Source: Brassica napus (Eukaryota > Streptophyta > Magnoliopsida > Brassicales > Brassicaceae). Taken from it: a DNA stretch of 64,000 bases. This document shows positions 23,966-35,462 of the stretch, piece after piece. Location: assembly GCF_020379485.1 (NCBI RefSeq), contig NW_026016714.1, positions 1 through 64,000 of the forward strand. The letters run 5' to 3'. The number at the start of each line of letters is the position of its first letter. Positions within the stretch are counted from its first letter, which is position 1. Both the position numbers and the translations under genes were made by a program. Below the pieces are notes generated by a model. It ran no database searches and had not been told where the DNA came from. It saw only the letters and a list, made by a program, of their open reading frames with translations.

Positions 23966-26804
23966 TGTAAGACCCGATCCCGGCCGACCAGGCTGCGGTC
24001 GATGCCTCACGTCGCTCGGTCTATACACTGACCGAACCTCTAAAAATTTTGCCCTTTATTTAAAAACATCGCCCATAGGCGAGGGCTAACTCAGATCTTA
24101 GCTCAAGACTACCTTAGTCATTCCCTAGCTTAGATCATTTCAACTTATGCACAGCGGAATAACATCTATCATCCATTGGACTAAATCCAATCTAACACTT
24201 GTCTGATCAGATCACCTCAGCTACTGGTCAGTAAACACAACTGCCAGCTAGGTCCAAGGTCGAATCTGAACCTAGACCAAGTCATACAATCAGAGGTTCT
24301 GTTCCCCTAAGCCATTCTATCTAGATCTATGCAACATTGACAGATCATACCTGCATAAACTCTTCCCTTGGGTACTTAGTCATTCAGCCAACCATCCCCA
24401 CAGACATAAGTAACCTTTGGGAAGTCTTCAATCAGCTAAGGACATGCATCTGGCCCTTACCGGTTCATGCACTGTTCCACATCCTTTTGCCTTATCAACT
24501 TATGATACCAAGTCCAGCTCATGGACTAATCATACCAAGTCCTCTCATGGACTAACCAGATCAAGTCCTCACAAAGACTAACAATGCCCATCAGATCCTG
24601 AGTCAATCAACCAACCACCCCACATGACTCAGAACTGATGAGTCTTCATACTTCCTAATCAGTCATGGAACCATGTCCCACTGAACCTGATTAGTGTTGC
24701 TCTTACCACCGGTGCATCCTTTGATCAATCAGATCAGACACCTTGATCCATCATCCAAGGATCAGGTCGTCCATCCTTGCCAATGATCAGACCACACACG
24801 GCCTGCCTTACCAACACCAAGGTTGATAACCAGCAATTCCTTATGATCAATATCATAAGTGACAATATGTTCCAGCACACAACATATGATCAGATATCCT
24901 AACACAAGGATCTGACCCCAATATGCCCTCAGGTGCAATTTCGACCGCAAGCAACCCTGCTCCAAAAATCAATTAACATTCATGACAATTCATGATAAAT
25001 CATAACTAAGAGAATGGTCCAATCAGATTTCCCAGAACCGGCCTCCATCCCATAGATCTCGGCCAAGACCAGCCAAACCGGCCCAAGGGACCATCTCTAA
25101 ATCAATCCCTAAAAACTCATTAGGATTCATGATAATTCATGATAAATCTTAACTAAGAGAATGGTCAAGTCAGAATTCCAAGAACCGATCTCGATCCTAT
25201 GGATCTCGACCTAGAACAGCCCCACCGGCCACATTGACCATCTCGAAATCAATCAGATAAAAATCCCCTAATACCATGATAATTCATGATAATTCACCAC
25301 TAAGAGGATTCCAAAGTCAGATCGCCATAAATCCATCAGGAAGTAGGAGATCCAGACTTAGCTGCCAAACCAAGGCCATGGAGGGTTCTTCTGAACCGGC
25401 CAAGTCATGGTTCAGTGCTACTATGTCTAATCATCAATCTCAATCATAAGAACAATGAATAATATGATTAATAATCATAAAACAGAGTAAGGTGTAACTG
25501 CTGGACCAGATCAACCCATAGTGTACCAGACTATGTCCAATGGTCTGCAGTCCCCACCTGTTACCTCATCAGGGGCGTCCATGCTCCTCCTAGCACGCCT
25601 TCATCAAACCCTTATCACATACTCCCAGTATTGATAAGATCTAACCATGGTTCGTGCCCATCACTCCTTCCATGAAACTTCCATGAAACCAGTTTCTATA
25701 CTGCATCCATCTTCAAGGCTGTTCATGCCTTTGAGAGTGGAGTCAAGCCTTCCCCCTCCTCTCCTAACCAATTGCGTGTGTTCCCAAGACACATAGGAAG
25801 CCTTAGACATGATCATCCATGATCAATCACCATCCAAGGGTCGTGCATCACTTCCCTCTTTGTTCCCCATGAAACTGCTTTCCACACCAATCTCCCTTTA
25901 AGGCTGCATTGGCCCTTGGGAATGGATTCCGGCCATCTACCTTCTCTCCTCACCATTTGCGTGTGTTCTCAGGCCCTGGAGGATGCTCTGGGTGATAACA
26001 TCACGGATCAAAAGCCACCAGAAAGTCGTTCATAACTTTCCCCCCTTGATCTCTCCCAAAACTGCCTCTTTATGGCCTTCACACCACCATGGGTCTTGGA
26101 TTGGGAATCCGACCAACTCTCTGTATTTTCTCTGTGTTTCTTTGTGTTTCAGGATGTAGAAATCGACCAGAATTATCAGAAATGAGAGAGAGAGGACGAT
26201 TTAAACTGTCCCCAACCGCCTGGGCGAGCAGTTACCAAAATCCCATCCTTTCTTCCCAAAACCGTCCCATAACCGCCCCATAACCGCCCATTGGCGGTTT
26301 CTCCCCTTTTCTTCCTTTGGCAAATCGATCACTGAGCCTCAGCTCACACTCTGGAAGCTTGGCCACTCCCTGTCCCAAGACTAAGACCCATTTGGTCGAA
26401 CCGTCCTGCACCCGGACCATCGGCTCGCCCAGTAACCGTCCCGGACTCGCCCACACTGATCCGAACCAGAACGCACCGTTCACCGGATTGAGCTGACCTC
26501 CAGCTGTTCCCAGCTGAGTGAGCTAGTCTACCAGCTCCTGTGAGCTGAACAGATCATGGTGAACTGAATACCAGCTGAACCGAGCTGATTGAACTCAAGC
26601 CAACACTCGTCCAGCTGCCTAAACACTCACCCAGCTCCTTTACCCTTATTTCCATCGTATCCTGGTTAAGTCTCAGCTGACTGATGCCCTTAACCCTCAT
26701 TCAGGACCATGACACGCTTGTCCTTAGGTCATGTGACCTGACTGGTGCGTTTCCTTGCACCGCAGTCCGTCCGGACGATCCTATCCAGGATCGGGGACAT
26801 GACA
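23966..26804 (-). repeat. 3' LTR of the non-autonomous element (left in the window)
   Basis: Read on the minus strand it begins TGTCATGTCCCCGATCC and ends GATCGGGTCTTACA, with TG...CA termini. It carries an AGCT-rich block near 26480-26680, a threefold internal repeat at about 24977-25435, and CATAAAGAGG in the position expected for a TATA box. Confidence 0.9.
24977..25435. repeat. Threefold diverged ~150-bp repeat within the LTR
   Basis: Three units start at about 24977, 25125 and 25275, each opening with CATGATAATTCATGATAA-like sequence followed by ACTAAGAGAATGGTC or a variant, then a CCGGCC-containing half. The spacing of 148-150 bp is regular. The same module appears in all copies of this LTR, and in weaker form in the chromovirus LTR (about 34495-34690) and the last LTR (about 63770). 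Confidence 0.7.
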
Positions 26805-27334
26805 AGTCTCCCCCACTTACGAAGGATTCGTCCTCGAATCCAGTGGTGTTAACCTCTTGTCTCATGACCAAGGTTCCATCCGACCTTTTTGTACCCAGAA
26901 CATGGAGCATGCTCGATTGGTTCTTTCTAACCAGTTCGTTGCATCTCCCACCTTGTTCTTTCTCACTGACCATGTCTTGGTCATCATATACACAACAAGT
27001 CTTCCCCACTTGATAGATTTGTAACCCAAAATCTTATCAAGTGGTCCATCAAGCACCCATACAAAGACATGACTTGTGTCACTGACCCAACTCTCCAGGT
27101 TGCGTTCCTAGTAGACACCAAGTCCATGTAGAACACTTTAGTTCCATGACTAGATCAAATTCAGTACCTAGGAACATACTGAGTACTCAAGTCTTAGTAG
27201 ATTCAACCAATCTCCAAGCCACTCGATGCACCAGCCAAGTCCTAGTGAACATGTTCCAATCTTTAGGCTGCTCACTCTACCATGAGTCCTAACAGATTGT
27301 TCTGTTCCCTTAAGTCCTTCCTGGACAATAAGGT
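26805..27334 (-). other. Non-coding 3' internal remnant with PPT and terminal hairpin
   Basis: On the minus strand this 530 bp runs from the point where RT is cut off to the PPT (AAGTGGGGGAGACT) beside the LTR. It contains no recognisable domain. Just before the PPT, 26824-26841 forms GGATTCG-AGGA-CGAATCC, a 7-bp stem with a 4-nt loop that also ends pol in the full-length chromovirus. Confidence 0.7.
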
Positions 27335-27517
27335 TTATGATTCCAGCAATTCATCAATCCTGGGTAAAGGGTACTTGTTCTTCCCAGTCACCCTGTTCAA
27401 ACCCCTATAATCAATGCACAACCTAAAGCTACCATCCTTTTTTCTTAACAAATAGGACTGGTGCTCCCCAAGGTGATACACTAGGGTGTATGAACCCCTT
27501 CTCAAGCAACTCCTCAA
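27335..27517 (-). pseudogene. RT fragment, truncated after the LPRIDELL motif
   Basis: The frame encodes [18 protein letters not shown] and [13 protein letters not shown], the N-terminal RT motifs of a chromovirus, then runs into unrelated sequence and stops. Everything from the rest of RT through integrase is deleted. The upstream part is in another frame because of an extra A in the lysine run near 27440. Confidence 0.8.
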
Positions 27518-27788
27518 GTTGCTTCTTCAGCTCTGCCATCTGAGCTGGTGCCATTCTATATGGACTTTTAGATAATGGGGCCGTTCCAGGTTCCAATTCA
27601 ATGATGAATGGGTCAGCCCTATCAGGGGGAATGCCCTGTAGTGCCCCAAACACATCCTGAAATTCCCGAACCAACGGTATACCCTCTGGGTCACAGGCCC
27701 CTACAACCTCATCGGTGTAAATGGTAGCCAAAAAGGCCTCACAACCATTTCCAAGCATCCGTTCTACTTGGACTGCTGAAACCACCAA
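27429..27788 (-). pseudogene. Protease-RT linker and RT N-terminus, frame-broken
   Basis: This matches residues about 121-236 of the chromovirus pol at 37126: [27 protein letters not shown] and [14 protein letters not shown] are recognisable. The frame breaks at the lysine run and again at its upstream border with protease. It is a relic and is not expected to be active. Confidence 0.8.
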
Positions 27789-28098
27789 CTACAAGAGGTT
27801 GGCTTGATTCCTTGGTACTTAATCGGGGTCCAAACTCGTTCTCAAGTTGCACCCTTCCCCGGTGACAATCTAGAGTTGCCCGATACTTTCCCAACCAGTC
27901 CATGCCCAAGATCACTTCATGATGCTTGAGGGGGACAACAATCAGATCTATAGGCATCGGCCTATCCAAGATCACCACAGGGATGTCCTTAACCAGACCG
28001 AGTGAGTTCATAACTTGCCCTCCGGCCGCACTCACTCGTTCAGGACCATCCCATGTTCCATACTGGAACAAACCTTTTCCAACCATTCCTGGACTCAC
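27739..28098 (-). pseudogene. Aspartic protease domain of the non-autonomous element
   Basis: The frame covers the protease after its active site, with [21 protein letters not shown] near its end. The DTGATHS motif lies just upstream in the same frame, around 28110-28130 on the minus strand. A one-base loss near 27825 throws the C-terminus out of frame; the same lesion is found near 54857 and 62195. No gag sequence precedes it. Confidence 0.75.
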
Positions 28099-28878
28099 AG
28101 CACTATGTGTAGCTCCAGTATCAAATAATGTGTTTCCACACCACCGATCATTAAGTACTTAGATGAGTAGGATTTCGGTTTGATCACACATTTGGAAAAT
28201 GTCCCATACCATTCTCCAAAGCATCACACATCTGTGAACGTCCCATACCATTCACAAAAGTGTTTATAGTATACCTCAATCCTCATCATACTAAGATACT
28301 TAACATCGTGTTTCCAATTCCTCTTGGAATTGATCCATTCCATTCACTCAATCTTAAGGAATCCTACCTTGACTTACACTGAGTCCAAGCTGATCCATCT
28401 GATCACAAGCCCACTCATGTACTAGCCATGTAGTGTCTCCCTTAGACTAACATGAACATTGCATATGCTCACTTGTTTTGAACGGCCACCAAGGGATAAC
28501 ATTTACCTCCAAGAGAGTGCTGCACGTTTCTTTCAACCTAAGCCACTCTCTGGTCCATGTTACTTCCCTTGTCCAGGTCGTCCATACAAAGATCTTGCAT
28601 TGCGTCCATCATCCAATCCGTCTATTATTCCCAAATAACTAGATAAACTAACCTTTATGTTTTCAGGGTCTTGCCGTGGAAGAGTGTATCTTGGCTAAGC
28701 CGGCTCATCTTGGAACTTCCCCGTTCACAAGCATGAAACCCAAACTTATCTCAACTCTCACTTGGCTCACCACAACTAAGGTTCCAAGTCATCTCAGTTT
28801 TCAGAAATAATTTCGGTTTGGAACTTAACATATTTGAGCACTGTCCTCAACAGGATCAAGCATGCTCTGATACCAACT
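28099..28878 (-). other. Leader of the non-autonomous element with primer-binding site
   Basis: The primer-binding site is 28864-28875 (TGGTATCAGAGC on the minus strand), matching the initiator-tRNA-Met type used by many plant elements. The following roughly 700 nt on the minus strand, where gag would lie, has stops in all frames and no zinc-knuckle or gag motif. The same leader is nearly identical at 62467-63246. Confidence 0.75.
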
Positions 28879-31713
28879 TGTAAGACCCGATCCCGGCCGA
28901 CCAGGCCGCGGTCGATGCCTCACGTCGCTCGGTCTATACACTGACCGAACCTCTAAAAATTTTGCCCTTTATTTAAAAACATCGCCCATAGGCGAGGGCT
29001 AACTCAGATCTTAGCTCAAGACTACCTTAGTCATTCCCTAGCTTAGATCATTTCAACTTATGCACAGCGGAATAACATCTATCATCCATTGGACTAAATC
29101 CAATCTAACACTTGTCTGATCAGATCACCTCAGCTACTGGTCAGTAAACACAACTGCCAGCTAGCTCCAAGGTCGAATCTGAACCTAGACCAAGTCATAC
29201 AATCAGAGGTTCTGTTCCCCTAAGCCATTCTATCTAGATCTATGCAACATTGACAGATCATACCTGCATAAACTCTTCCCTTGGGTACTTAGTCATTCAG
29301 CCAACCATCCCCACAGACATAAGTAACCTTTGGGAAGTCTTCAATCAGCTAAGGACATGCATCTGGCCCTTACCGGTTCATGCACTGTTCCACATCCTTT
29401 TGCCTTATCAACTTATGATACCAAGTCCAGCTCATGGACTAATCATACCAAGTCCTCTCATGGACTAACCAGATCAAGTCCTCACAAAGACTAACAATGC
29501 CCATCAGATCCTGAGTCAATCAACCAACCACCCCACATGACTCAGAACTGATGAGTCTTCATACTTCCTAATCAGTCATGGAACCATGTCCCACTGAACC
29601 TGATTAGTGTTGCTCTTACCACCGGTGCATCCTTTGATCAATCAGATCAGACACCTTGATCCATCATCCAAGGATCAGGTCGTCCATCCTTGCCAATGAT
29701 CAGACCACACACGGCCTGCCTTACCAACACCAAGGTTGATAACCAGCAATTCCTTATGATCAATATCATAAGTGACAATATGTTCCAGCACACAACATAT
29801 GATCAGATATCCTAACACAAGGATCTGACCCCAATATGCCCTCAGGTGCAATTTCGACCGCAAGCAACCCTGCTCCAAAAATCAATTAACATTCATGACA
29901 ATTCATGATAAATCATAACTAAGAGAATGGTCCAATCAGATTTCCCAGAACCGGCCTCCATCCCATAGATCTCGGCCAAGACCAGCCAAACCGGCCCAAG
30001 GGACCATCTCTAAATCAATCCCTAAAAACTCATTAGGATTCATGATAATTCATGATAAATCTTAACTAAGAGAATGGTCAAGTCAGAATTCCAAGAACCG
30101 ATCTCGATCCTATGGATCTCGACCTAGAACAGCCCCACCGGCCACATTGACCATCTCGAAATCAATCAGATAAAAATCCCCTAATACCATGATAATTCAT
30201 GATAATTCACCACTAAGAGGATTCCAAAGTCAGATCGCCATAAATCCATCAGGAAGTAGGAGATCCAGACTTAGCTGCCAAACCAAGGCCATGGAGGGTT
30301 CTTCTGAACCGGCCAAGCCATGGTTCAGTGCTACTATGTCTAATCATCAATCTCAATCATAAGAACAATGAATAATATGATTAATAATCATAAAACAGAG
30401 TAAGGTGTAACTGCTGGACCAGATCAACCCATAGTGTACCAGACTATGTCCAATGGTCTGCAGTCCCCACCTGTTACCTCATCAGGGGCGTCCATGCTCC
30501 TCCTAGCACGCCTTCATCAAACCCTTATCACATACTCCCAGTATTGATAAGATCTAACCATGGTTCGTGCCCATCACTCCTTCCATGAAACTTCCATGAA
30601 ACCAGTTTCTATACTGCATCCATCTTCAAGGCTGTTCATGCCTTTGAGAGTGGAGTCAAGCCTTCCCCCTCCTCTCCTAACCAATTGCGTGTGTTCCCAA
30701 GACACATAGGAAGCCTTAGACATGATCATCCATGATCAATCACCATCCAAGGGTCGTGCATCACTTCCCTCTTTGTTCCCCATGAAACTGCTTTCCACAC
30801 CAATCTCCCTTTAAGGCTGCATTGGCCCTTGGGAATGGATTCCGGCCATCTACCTTCTCTCCTCACCATTTCGTGTGTTCTCAGGCCCTGGAGGATGCTT
30901 GGGTGATAACATCACGGATCAAAACCACCAGAAAGTCGTTCATAACTTCCCCCCTTGATCTCTCCCAAAACTGCCTCTTTATGGCCTTCACACCACCATG
31001 GGTCTTGGATTGGGAATCCGACCAACTCTCTGTATTTTCTCTGTGTTTCTTTGTGTTTCAGGATGTAGAAATCGACCAGAATTATCAGAAATGAGAGAGA
31101 GAGGACGATTTAAACTGTCCCCAACCGCCTGGGCGAGCAGTTACCAAAATCCCATCCTTTCTTCCCAAAACCGTCCCATAACCGCCCCATAACCGCCCAT
31201 TGGCGGTTTCTCCCCTTTTCTTCCTTTGGCAAATCGATCACTGAGCCTCAGCTCACACTCTGGAAGCTTGGCCACTCCCTGTCCCAAGACTAAGACCCAT
31301 TTGGTCGAACCGTCCTGCACCCGGACCATCGGCTCGCCCAGTAACCGTCCCGGACTCGCCCACACTGATCCGAACCAGAACGCACCGTTCACCGGATTGA
31401 GCTGACCTCCAGCTGTTCCCAGCTGAGTGAGCTAGTCTACCAGCTCCTGTGAGCTGAACAGATCATGGTGAACTGAATACCAGCTGAACCGAGCTGATTG
31501 AACTCAAGCCAACACTCGTCCAGCTGCCTAAACACTCACCCAGCTCCTTTACCCTTATTTCCATCGTATCCTGGTTAAGTCTCAGCTGACTGATGCCCTT
31601 AACCCTCATTCAGGACCATGACACGCTTGTCCTTAGGTCATGTGACCTGACTGGTGCGTTTCCTTGCACCGCAGTCCGTCCGGACAATCCTATCCAGGAT
31701 TGGGGACATGACA
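28879..31713 (-). repeat. 5' LTR of the non-autonomous element (right in the window)
   Basis: It matches 23966-26804 almost throughout. Differences I could see include single-base deletions near 30871, 30899 and 30924 and substitutions near 31685 and 31700. It ends at the satellite with the target duplication GGACG. Confidence 0.9.
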
Positions 31714-33357
31714 GGACGTCCGTGGGTGTCCGTCAGCACACACAGGACGTCAGTGGCTGTATGTGTGTGTCTGTGTATTTCTATCAGCACACATAGGACG
31801 TCTGTGGCTGTCCATCAGTACACATATCAGCACGCTGGCCCTTCCTTTGGACTGTTTGGGTGATTTTGGCCCACGTGGGCTGTTTTTTCAGTACATACAG
31901 GACGTCCGTGGGTGTCCGCCAACACACACAGGACGTCCGTGGCTGTCCGTATGTGTCCGTGTGTGTCCATCAGCACACACTGGACGTCTGTGGCTGTCCA
32001 TCAGTACACATATCAGCACACTGGCCCATCCCGTGGACTGTTCAGGTGATTTTGGCCCACGTGGGCTGTTTGTTCAGTACACACAGGACGTCCGTGGGTG
32101 TCTGTCAGCACACACAGGACGTCTGTGGGTGTCCGTCAGCACACACAAGACGTCCGTAGCTGTCCGTATGTGTCCTTGTATGTCCGTCAGCACACACAGG
32201 ACGTCCGTGGCTGTCCATCAGTACACATATCAGCACGCTGGTCCTTGGACCAGCACACTGGCCCTTCTGTGGACTGTTTGGGTGATTTTGGCCCACGTGG
32301 GCTGTTTGTTCAGTACACACAGGACGTCTGTGGGTGTCCGTCAGCACACACAAGACGTCTGTGGGTGTCCGTCAGCACACACAGGACGTCCGTGGGTGTC
32401 CGTCAGCACACACAGGACGTCAGTGGCTGTCTGTGTGTGTCTGTGTGTTTCTATCAGCACACACAGGACGTCTGTGGCTGTCCATCAGTACACATATCAG
32501 CACGCTGGCCCTTCCTTTGGACGGTTTGGGTGATTTTGGCCCACGTGGGCTGTTTTTTCAGTACATACAGGACGTCCGTGGGTGTCCGCCAACACACACA
32601 GGACGTCCGTGGCTGTCCGTATGTGTCCGTGTGTGTCCGTCAGCACACACAGGACGTTTGTGGCTGTCCATCAGTACACATATCAGCACGCTGGTCCTTG
32701 GACTCAGCACACTGGCCCATCCCGTGGACTGTTCAGGTGATTTTGGCCCACGTGGGCTGTTTGTTCAGCACACACAGGACGTCCGTGGGTGTCCGTCAGC
32801 ACACACAGGACATCCGTGGGTGTCCGTCAGCACACACAAGACGTCCGTGGTTGTCCTTGTGTGTCTGTGTGTGTCCGTCAGAACACACAGGACGTCTGTG
32901 GCTGTCCTTCAGTACACATATCAGCACGCTGGCCCTTCCTTTGGACTGTTTGGGTGATTTTGGCCCACGTGGGCTGTTTTTTCAGTATATACAGGACGTC
33001 CGTGGGTGTCTGCCAACACACACAGGACGTTCGTGGCTGTCCGTATGTGTCCGTGTGTGTCCGTCAGCACACACAGGACGTCTGTGGCTGTCCATCAGTA
33101 CACATATCAGCACGCTGGTCCTTGGACTCAACACACTGGCCAATCCTGTGGACTGTTCAGGTGATTTTGGCCCACGTGGGCTGTCTGTTCAGTACACACA
33201 GGACGTCCGTGGGTGTCCGTCAGCACACCCAGGACGTCTGTGGGTGTCCGTCAGCACACACAAGACGTCCGTAGCTGTCCGTATGTGTCCTTGTATGTCC
33301 GTCAGCACACACAGGACGTCCATGGCTGTCCATCAGTACACATATCAGCACGCTGGT
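31714..33357. repeat. Satellite array, block 2
   Basis: About 1.64 kb of the same satellite between the two inserted elements. It begins with GGACG (the right target duplication of the element on its left) and ends with CTGGT (the left duplication of the element on its right). The order of monomers is irregular, with shortened cores near 32020 and 32250. Confidence 0.95.
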
Positions 33358-33526
33358 TGTCATGTCCCTGATTCTAGATAGAGCCTTCGGGCACAGCCAT
33401 GGTACGGGGAGACGTGCTAGTCAGGTCGTAAGACCTAAAGACAAGCGTATCATGGCTGGAATGGATGGTTAAGTGCATCAGTATGCTGAGACTTGACCAG
33501 AATCGGATGGAGACAAGGAAATAAGA

Positions 33527-33690
33527 GCTGGATGAGTTCTAAGGCAGCTGGACGATGATGGGAAGCAGCTCAGTCAGCTAGGACAAGCTTAGTGTAGCTC
33601 ACACTAGCTTGGGTCAGCTCCAGTAGCTGGATCACTAGCTCCCTCAGCTGGGGAAGCTGGCACTCAGCTCAACTCAGCTGGGTGGAGTGT
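33527..33690. promoter_or_regulatory. AGCT-rich cluster in the chromovirus U3
   Basis: About 14 AGCT tetramers, several as CAGCTG or CAGCTC, occur in some 165 bp, upstream of the TATA box. Comparable clusters lie in the non-autonomous LTRs (for example about 26480-26680). Conservation in otherwise diverged U3 regions suggests protein binding, but no factor can be named. Confidence 0.45.
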
Positions 33691-33970
33691 TATGGTCCGG
33701 GCCAGTGTTGCCGGTCCATGGGCGGTCAAGGGTCCGGCTGGGTGGTGGCTGAACCACTAAGGGCCTATGGGTCTTTATTGGGTCCGTGGGTCTTGGTGGA
33801 TGTACTTGGGATGCAGATTGAGGCATTGGGCCTATTTCCAGACAGCCCACACGCCAAAGGGAGCAGTTGGACGGTTGATGGGCGAAAAGGTGGGAATTGG
33901 GCAGTTTGTGTCTTTTCCCTTCCAACCGGTTGCAACTGTCCGCCCAGGCAGTTATTGGCCGACCTTTCTC

Positions 33971-33977
33971 TATAAAT
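33971..33977 (+). promoter_or_regulatory. TATA box of the chromovirus LTR
   Basis: TATAAAT in the context TTTCTCTATAAATACAG is a strong plant TATA box. The same sequence is at 41144-41150 in the 3' LTR. The RNA start would fall near 34000, and a short upstream reading frame opens at ATG 33999. Confidence 0.75.
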
Positions 33978-34150
33978 ACAGACACTTGGGTGTCGAAAAT
34001 GGCATCAAATTCCTTAGGGAAAACTCTGCCAAAATCGTGACAGAAAGAAAGAGAGAAAGAGAGAAGAAGGCCGGCCAAACCGAGACTGTGGGTGGTGGTG
34101 ATCGGACTCCGACCAGAAGTTGGTCTGTGGGAAGAGGAGAGCATTTGGTG

Positions 34151-34216
34151 ATGGCAACCAGAGGCAAGGAGAAGGATCTGGAGAAGGGCTTGAGCACTCC
34201 TGAGCGCACGCCCAAG
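34151..34216 (+). CDS. Candidate first coding exon of gag inside the LTR
   Basis: An ATG opens 22 codons of Lys/Arg/Glu-rich sequence ending CCCAAG|GTGAGT, a near-consensus plant splice donor in phase 0. The gag frame downstream has no ATG near its start, and a phase-0 AG boundary exists at 35462. Joining the two would give gag an initiator and a basic N-terminus. The exon is present identically in the 3' LTR. Splicing is a prediction; the acceptor is weak (CCCAAG). Confidence 0.4.
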
Positions 34217-35462
34217 GTGAGTGGGATGGACCGAACCATCCTACCATGGCCGCGGTGGAATTCCGTGTAGGCTGTGGTCGGATTGGTTGGACCAGACCCA
34301 TCTCTTCCTTTTCCCTTACTATTCTACTTCATCTCTTCTATGTTCTGAATGTGTTGGATGATTCAGACACGTTCTGACTGAGCCATGGTCTTGGTCGGTA
34401 CCCAGAAACCCTCCATGGCCTTGGTTGGGCTGGTGTGTTGAGATCTCATAGTTCCTGAAGGGATTATTGGGATCCGACCATGGATTGTTCTTAGTGATGA
34501 TTTATCATGAATTATCATGGTTTCTAATTGGATTTATCAGTCCGATTTGATGGTGGTCAGTTATGGCCGGTTTAGTGGAATTTGGCCGAGTTCTAGGTGA
34601 AGGAGGCCGGTTCTGTCTAATCTGATTGTGGATTCTTCTTAGTTGGGAATTATCAGTAATTGTCATGAATTTTATTTAGTTTTTGGAGATGTATTAAAAA
34701 TGGCCAGAAATGGGATTTAGCCTTGGTCGTTTGTGGTTCAGTGTGATTGATGGGTTAGATCACATTGGATCAGTCTGGCCGTGTGTTAAATGGTTGTTTG
34801 GGATGTCTTAGTTGATGTCCTGAGTATGGCCGAGTGCTTTGTTGACTGATCGGTTAGCTTAGAGAACTTAGTTTAAGGGAACCAAACCATGCAATGTTAG
34901 ATGAGCTTACTAGGGTATCGGTTTGTTATGTACTTATGTTGTTGTGTTGTGTGTGTGTTGTGGTTTCAGGATCGGACCAGGACCGTGGCAAGGCCAAGGA
35001 ACCGTGAGGACTTAGCTGTGGATGGATGTGTGGGTTATGGGATAGTATTGTATTATGACTTATGACTTAGCCTATTGTGCAACTGACTGATTGTATGGAT
35101 CACATGTTTATATTTATACAATGAATGTTTTCTCTTGTCTATCTGGTCGTGCATTGATTGAATGAACCTCAAGATTTCGAAAATGACTTAGTGAATATGG
35201 AACTTTAAAACTGATGGAACTTAGAAACATGGTTTAGGTAAGGCACGGACCTAGTGGGACCTAAGGGTCAGGTTCGGGTCTTACAAGTTGGTATCAGAGC
35301 GGAGTTGATTCTAGGATTTGTTTGGGTTTGGGTTAGTCACCACACATCCGGCTGGTTCTCATGGTAAGGTCTGGTCGTTTTGCTTAGCCTTAGGGATTGT
35401 TGTGATTTATTTTGTTATATCATGTGAGCTGACATGATTGTTTACATGTGTTGAATCCCAAG
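34217..35462 (+). other. Candidate intron spanning LTR, primer-binding site and leader
   Basis: Donor AAG|GTGAGT at 34217 and acceptor CCCAAG|GG ending at 35462, both phase 0, define 1246 nt that include the LTR end and the primer-binding site. A better acceptor, TGGTTTCAG near 34970, exists within the LTR but leads to a stop after about 30 codons. Confidence 0.35.
35289..35300 (+). other. Primer-binding site of the chromovirus
   Basis: TGGTATCAGAGC, three bases after the LTR end, is the common initiator-tRNA-Met-type site of plant LTR retrotransposons. Confidence 0.9.

Larger units (their letters stand above)
23966..31713 (-). mobile_element. Non-autonomous gag-less LTR element inserted in the satellite
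   Basis: On the minus strand the element is LTR, primer-binding site, leader, protease and RT fragments, a non-coding remnant, PPT, LTR. It is flanked by GGACG at 23961-23965 and 31714-31718, a perfect 5-bp target-site duplication within the satellite motif CACACAGGACGTCC. LTRs are 2839 and 2835 bp, with roughly ten differences seen by eye, so the insertion is young. The internal region is only 2.07 kb, lacking gag, most of RT, RNase H and integrase. It must depend on proteins from a relative such as the chromovirus at 33358-42458. Confidence 0.9.
33358..35285 (+). repeat. 5' LTR of the chromovirus
   Basis: It runs from TGTCATGTCC to GGGTCTTACA. Features in order: an AGCT-rich block (about 33527-33690), TATA box 33971-33977, a possible ATG exon with a splice donor (34151-34217), catgataattcatg-like repeats (about 34495-34690), and a T-rich tract ending TGGTTTCAG near 34970 that resembles a splice acceptor. 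Confidence 0.95.

Noticed and set aside
26232..26483. 83-codon minus-strand frame repeated in all 2.8-kb LTRs (also near 31141, 53286 and 56198)
   Set aside because: Conserved only because the LTR copies are young; no domain, and it lies in the promoter-proximal LTR region.
26701..27009. 102-codon minus-strand frame before the PPT (also 55672-55980 +)
   Set aside because: Crosses the hairpin, PPT and LTR border, does not resemble pol except for the terminal few residues, and has no initiation context.
32098..33381. 427-codon frame running from satellite into the chromovirus LTR
   Set aside because: A chance fusion: the last few codons come from the LTR at a young insertion point.
33674..34301. 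Several frames of 89-167 codons on both strands of the chromovirus LTR (also at 40847-41474)
   Set aside because: They overlap each other in different frames across U3, TATA box and R; only the short ATG exon at 34151-34216 has splice-site support.
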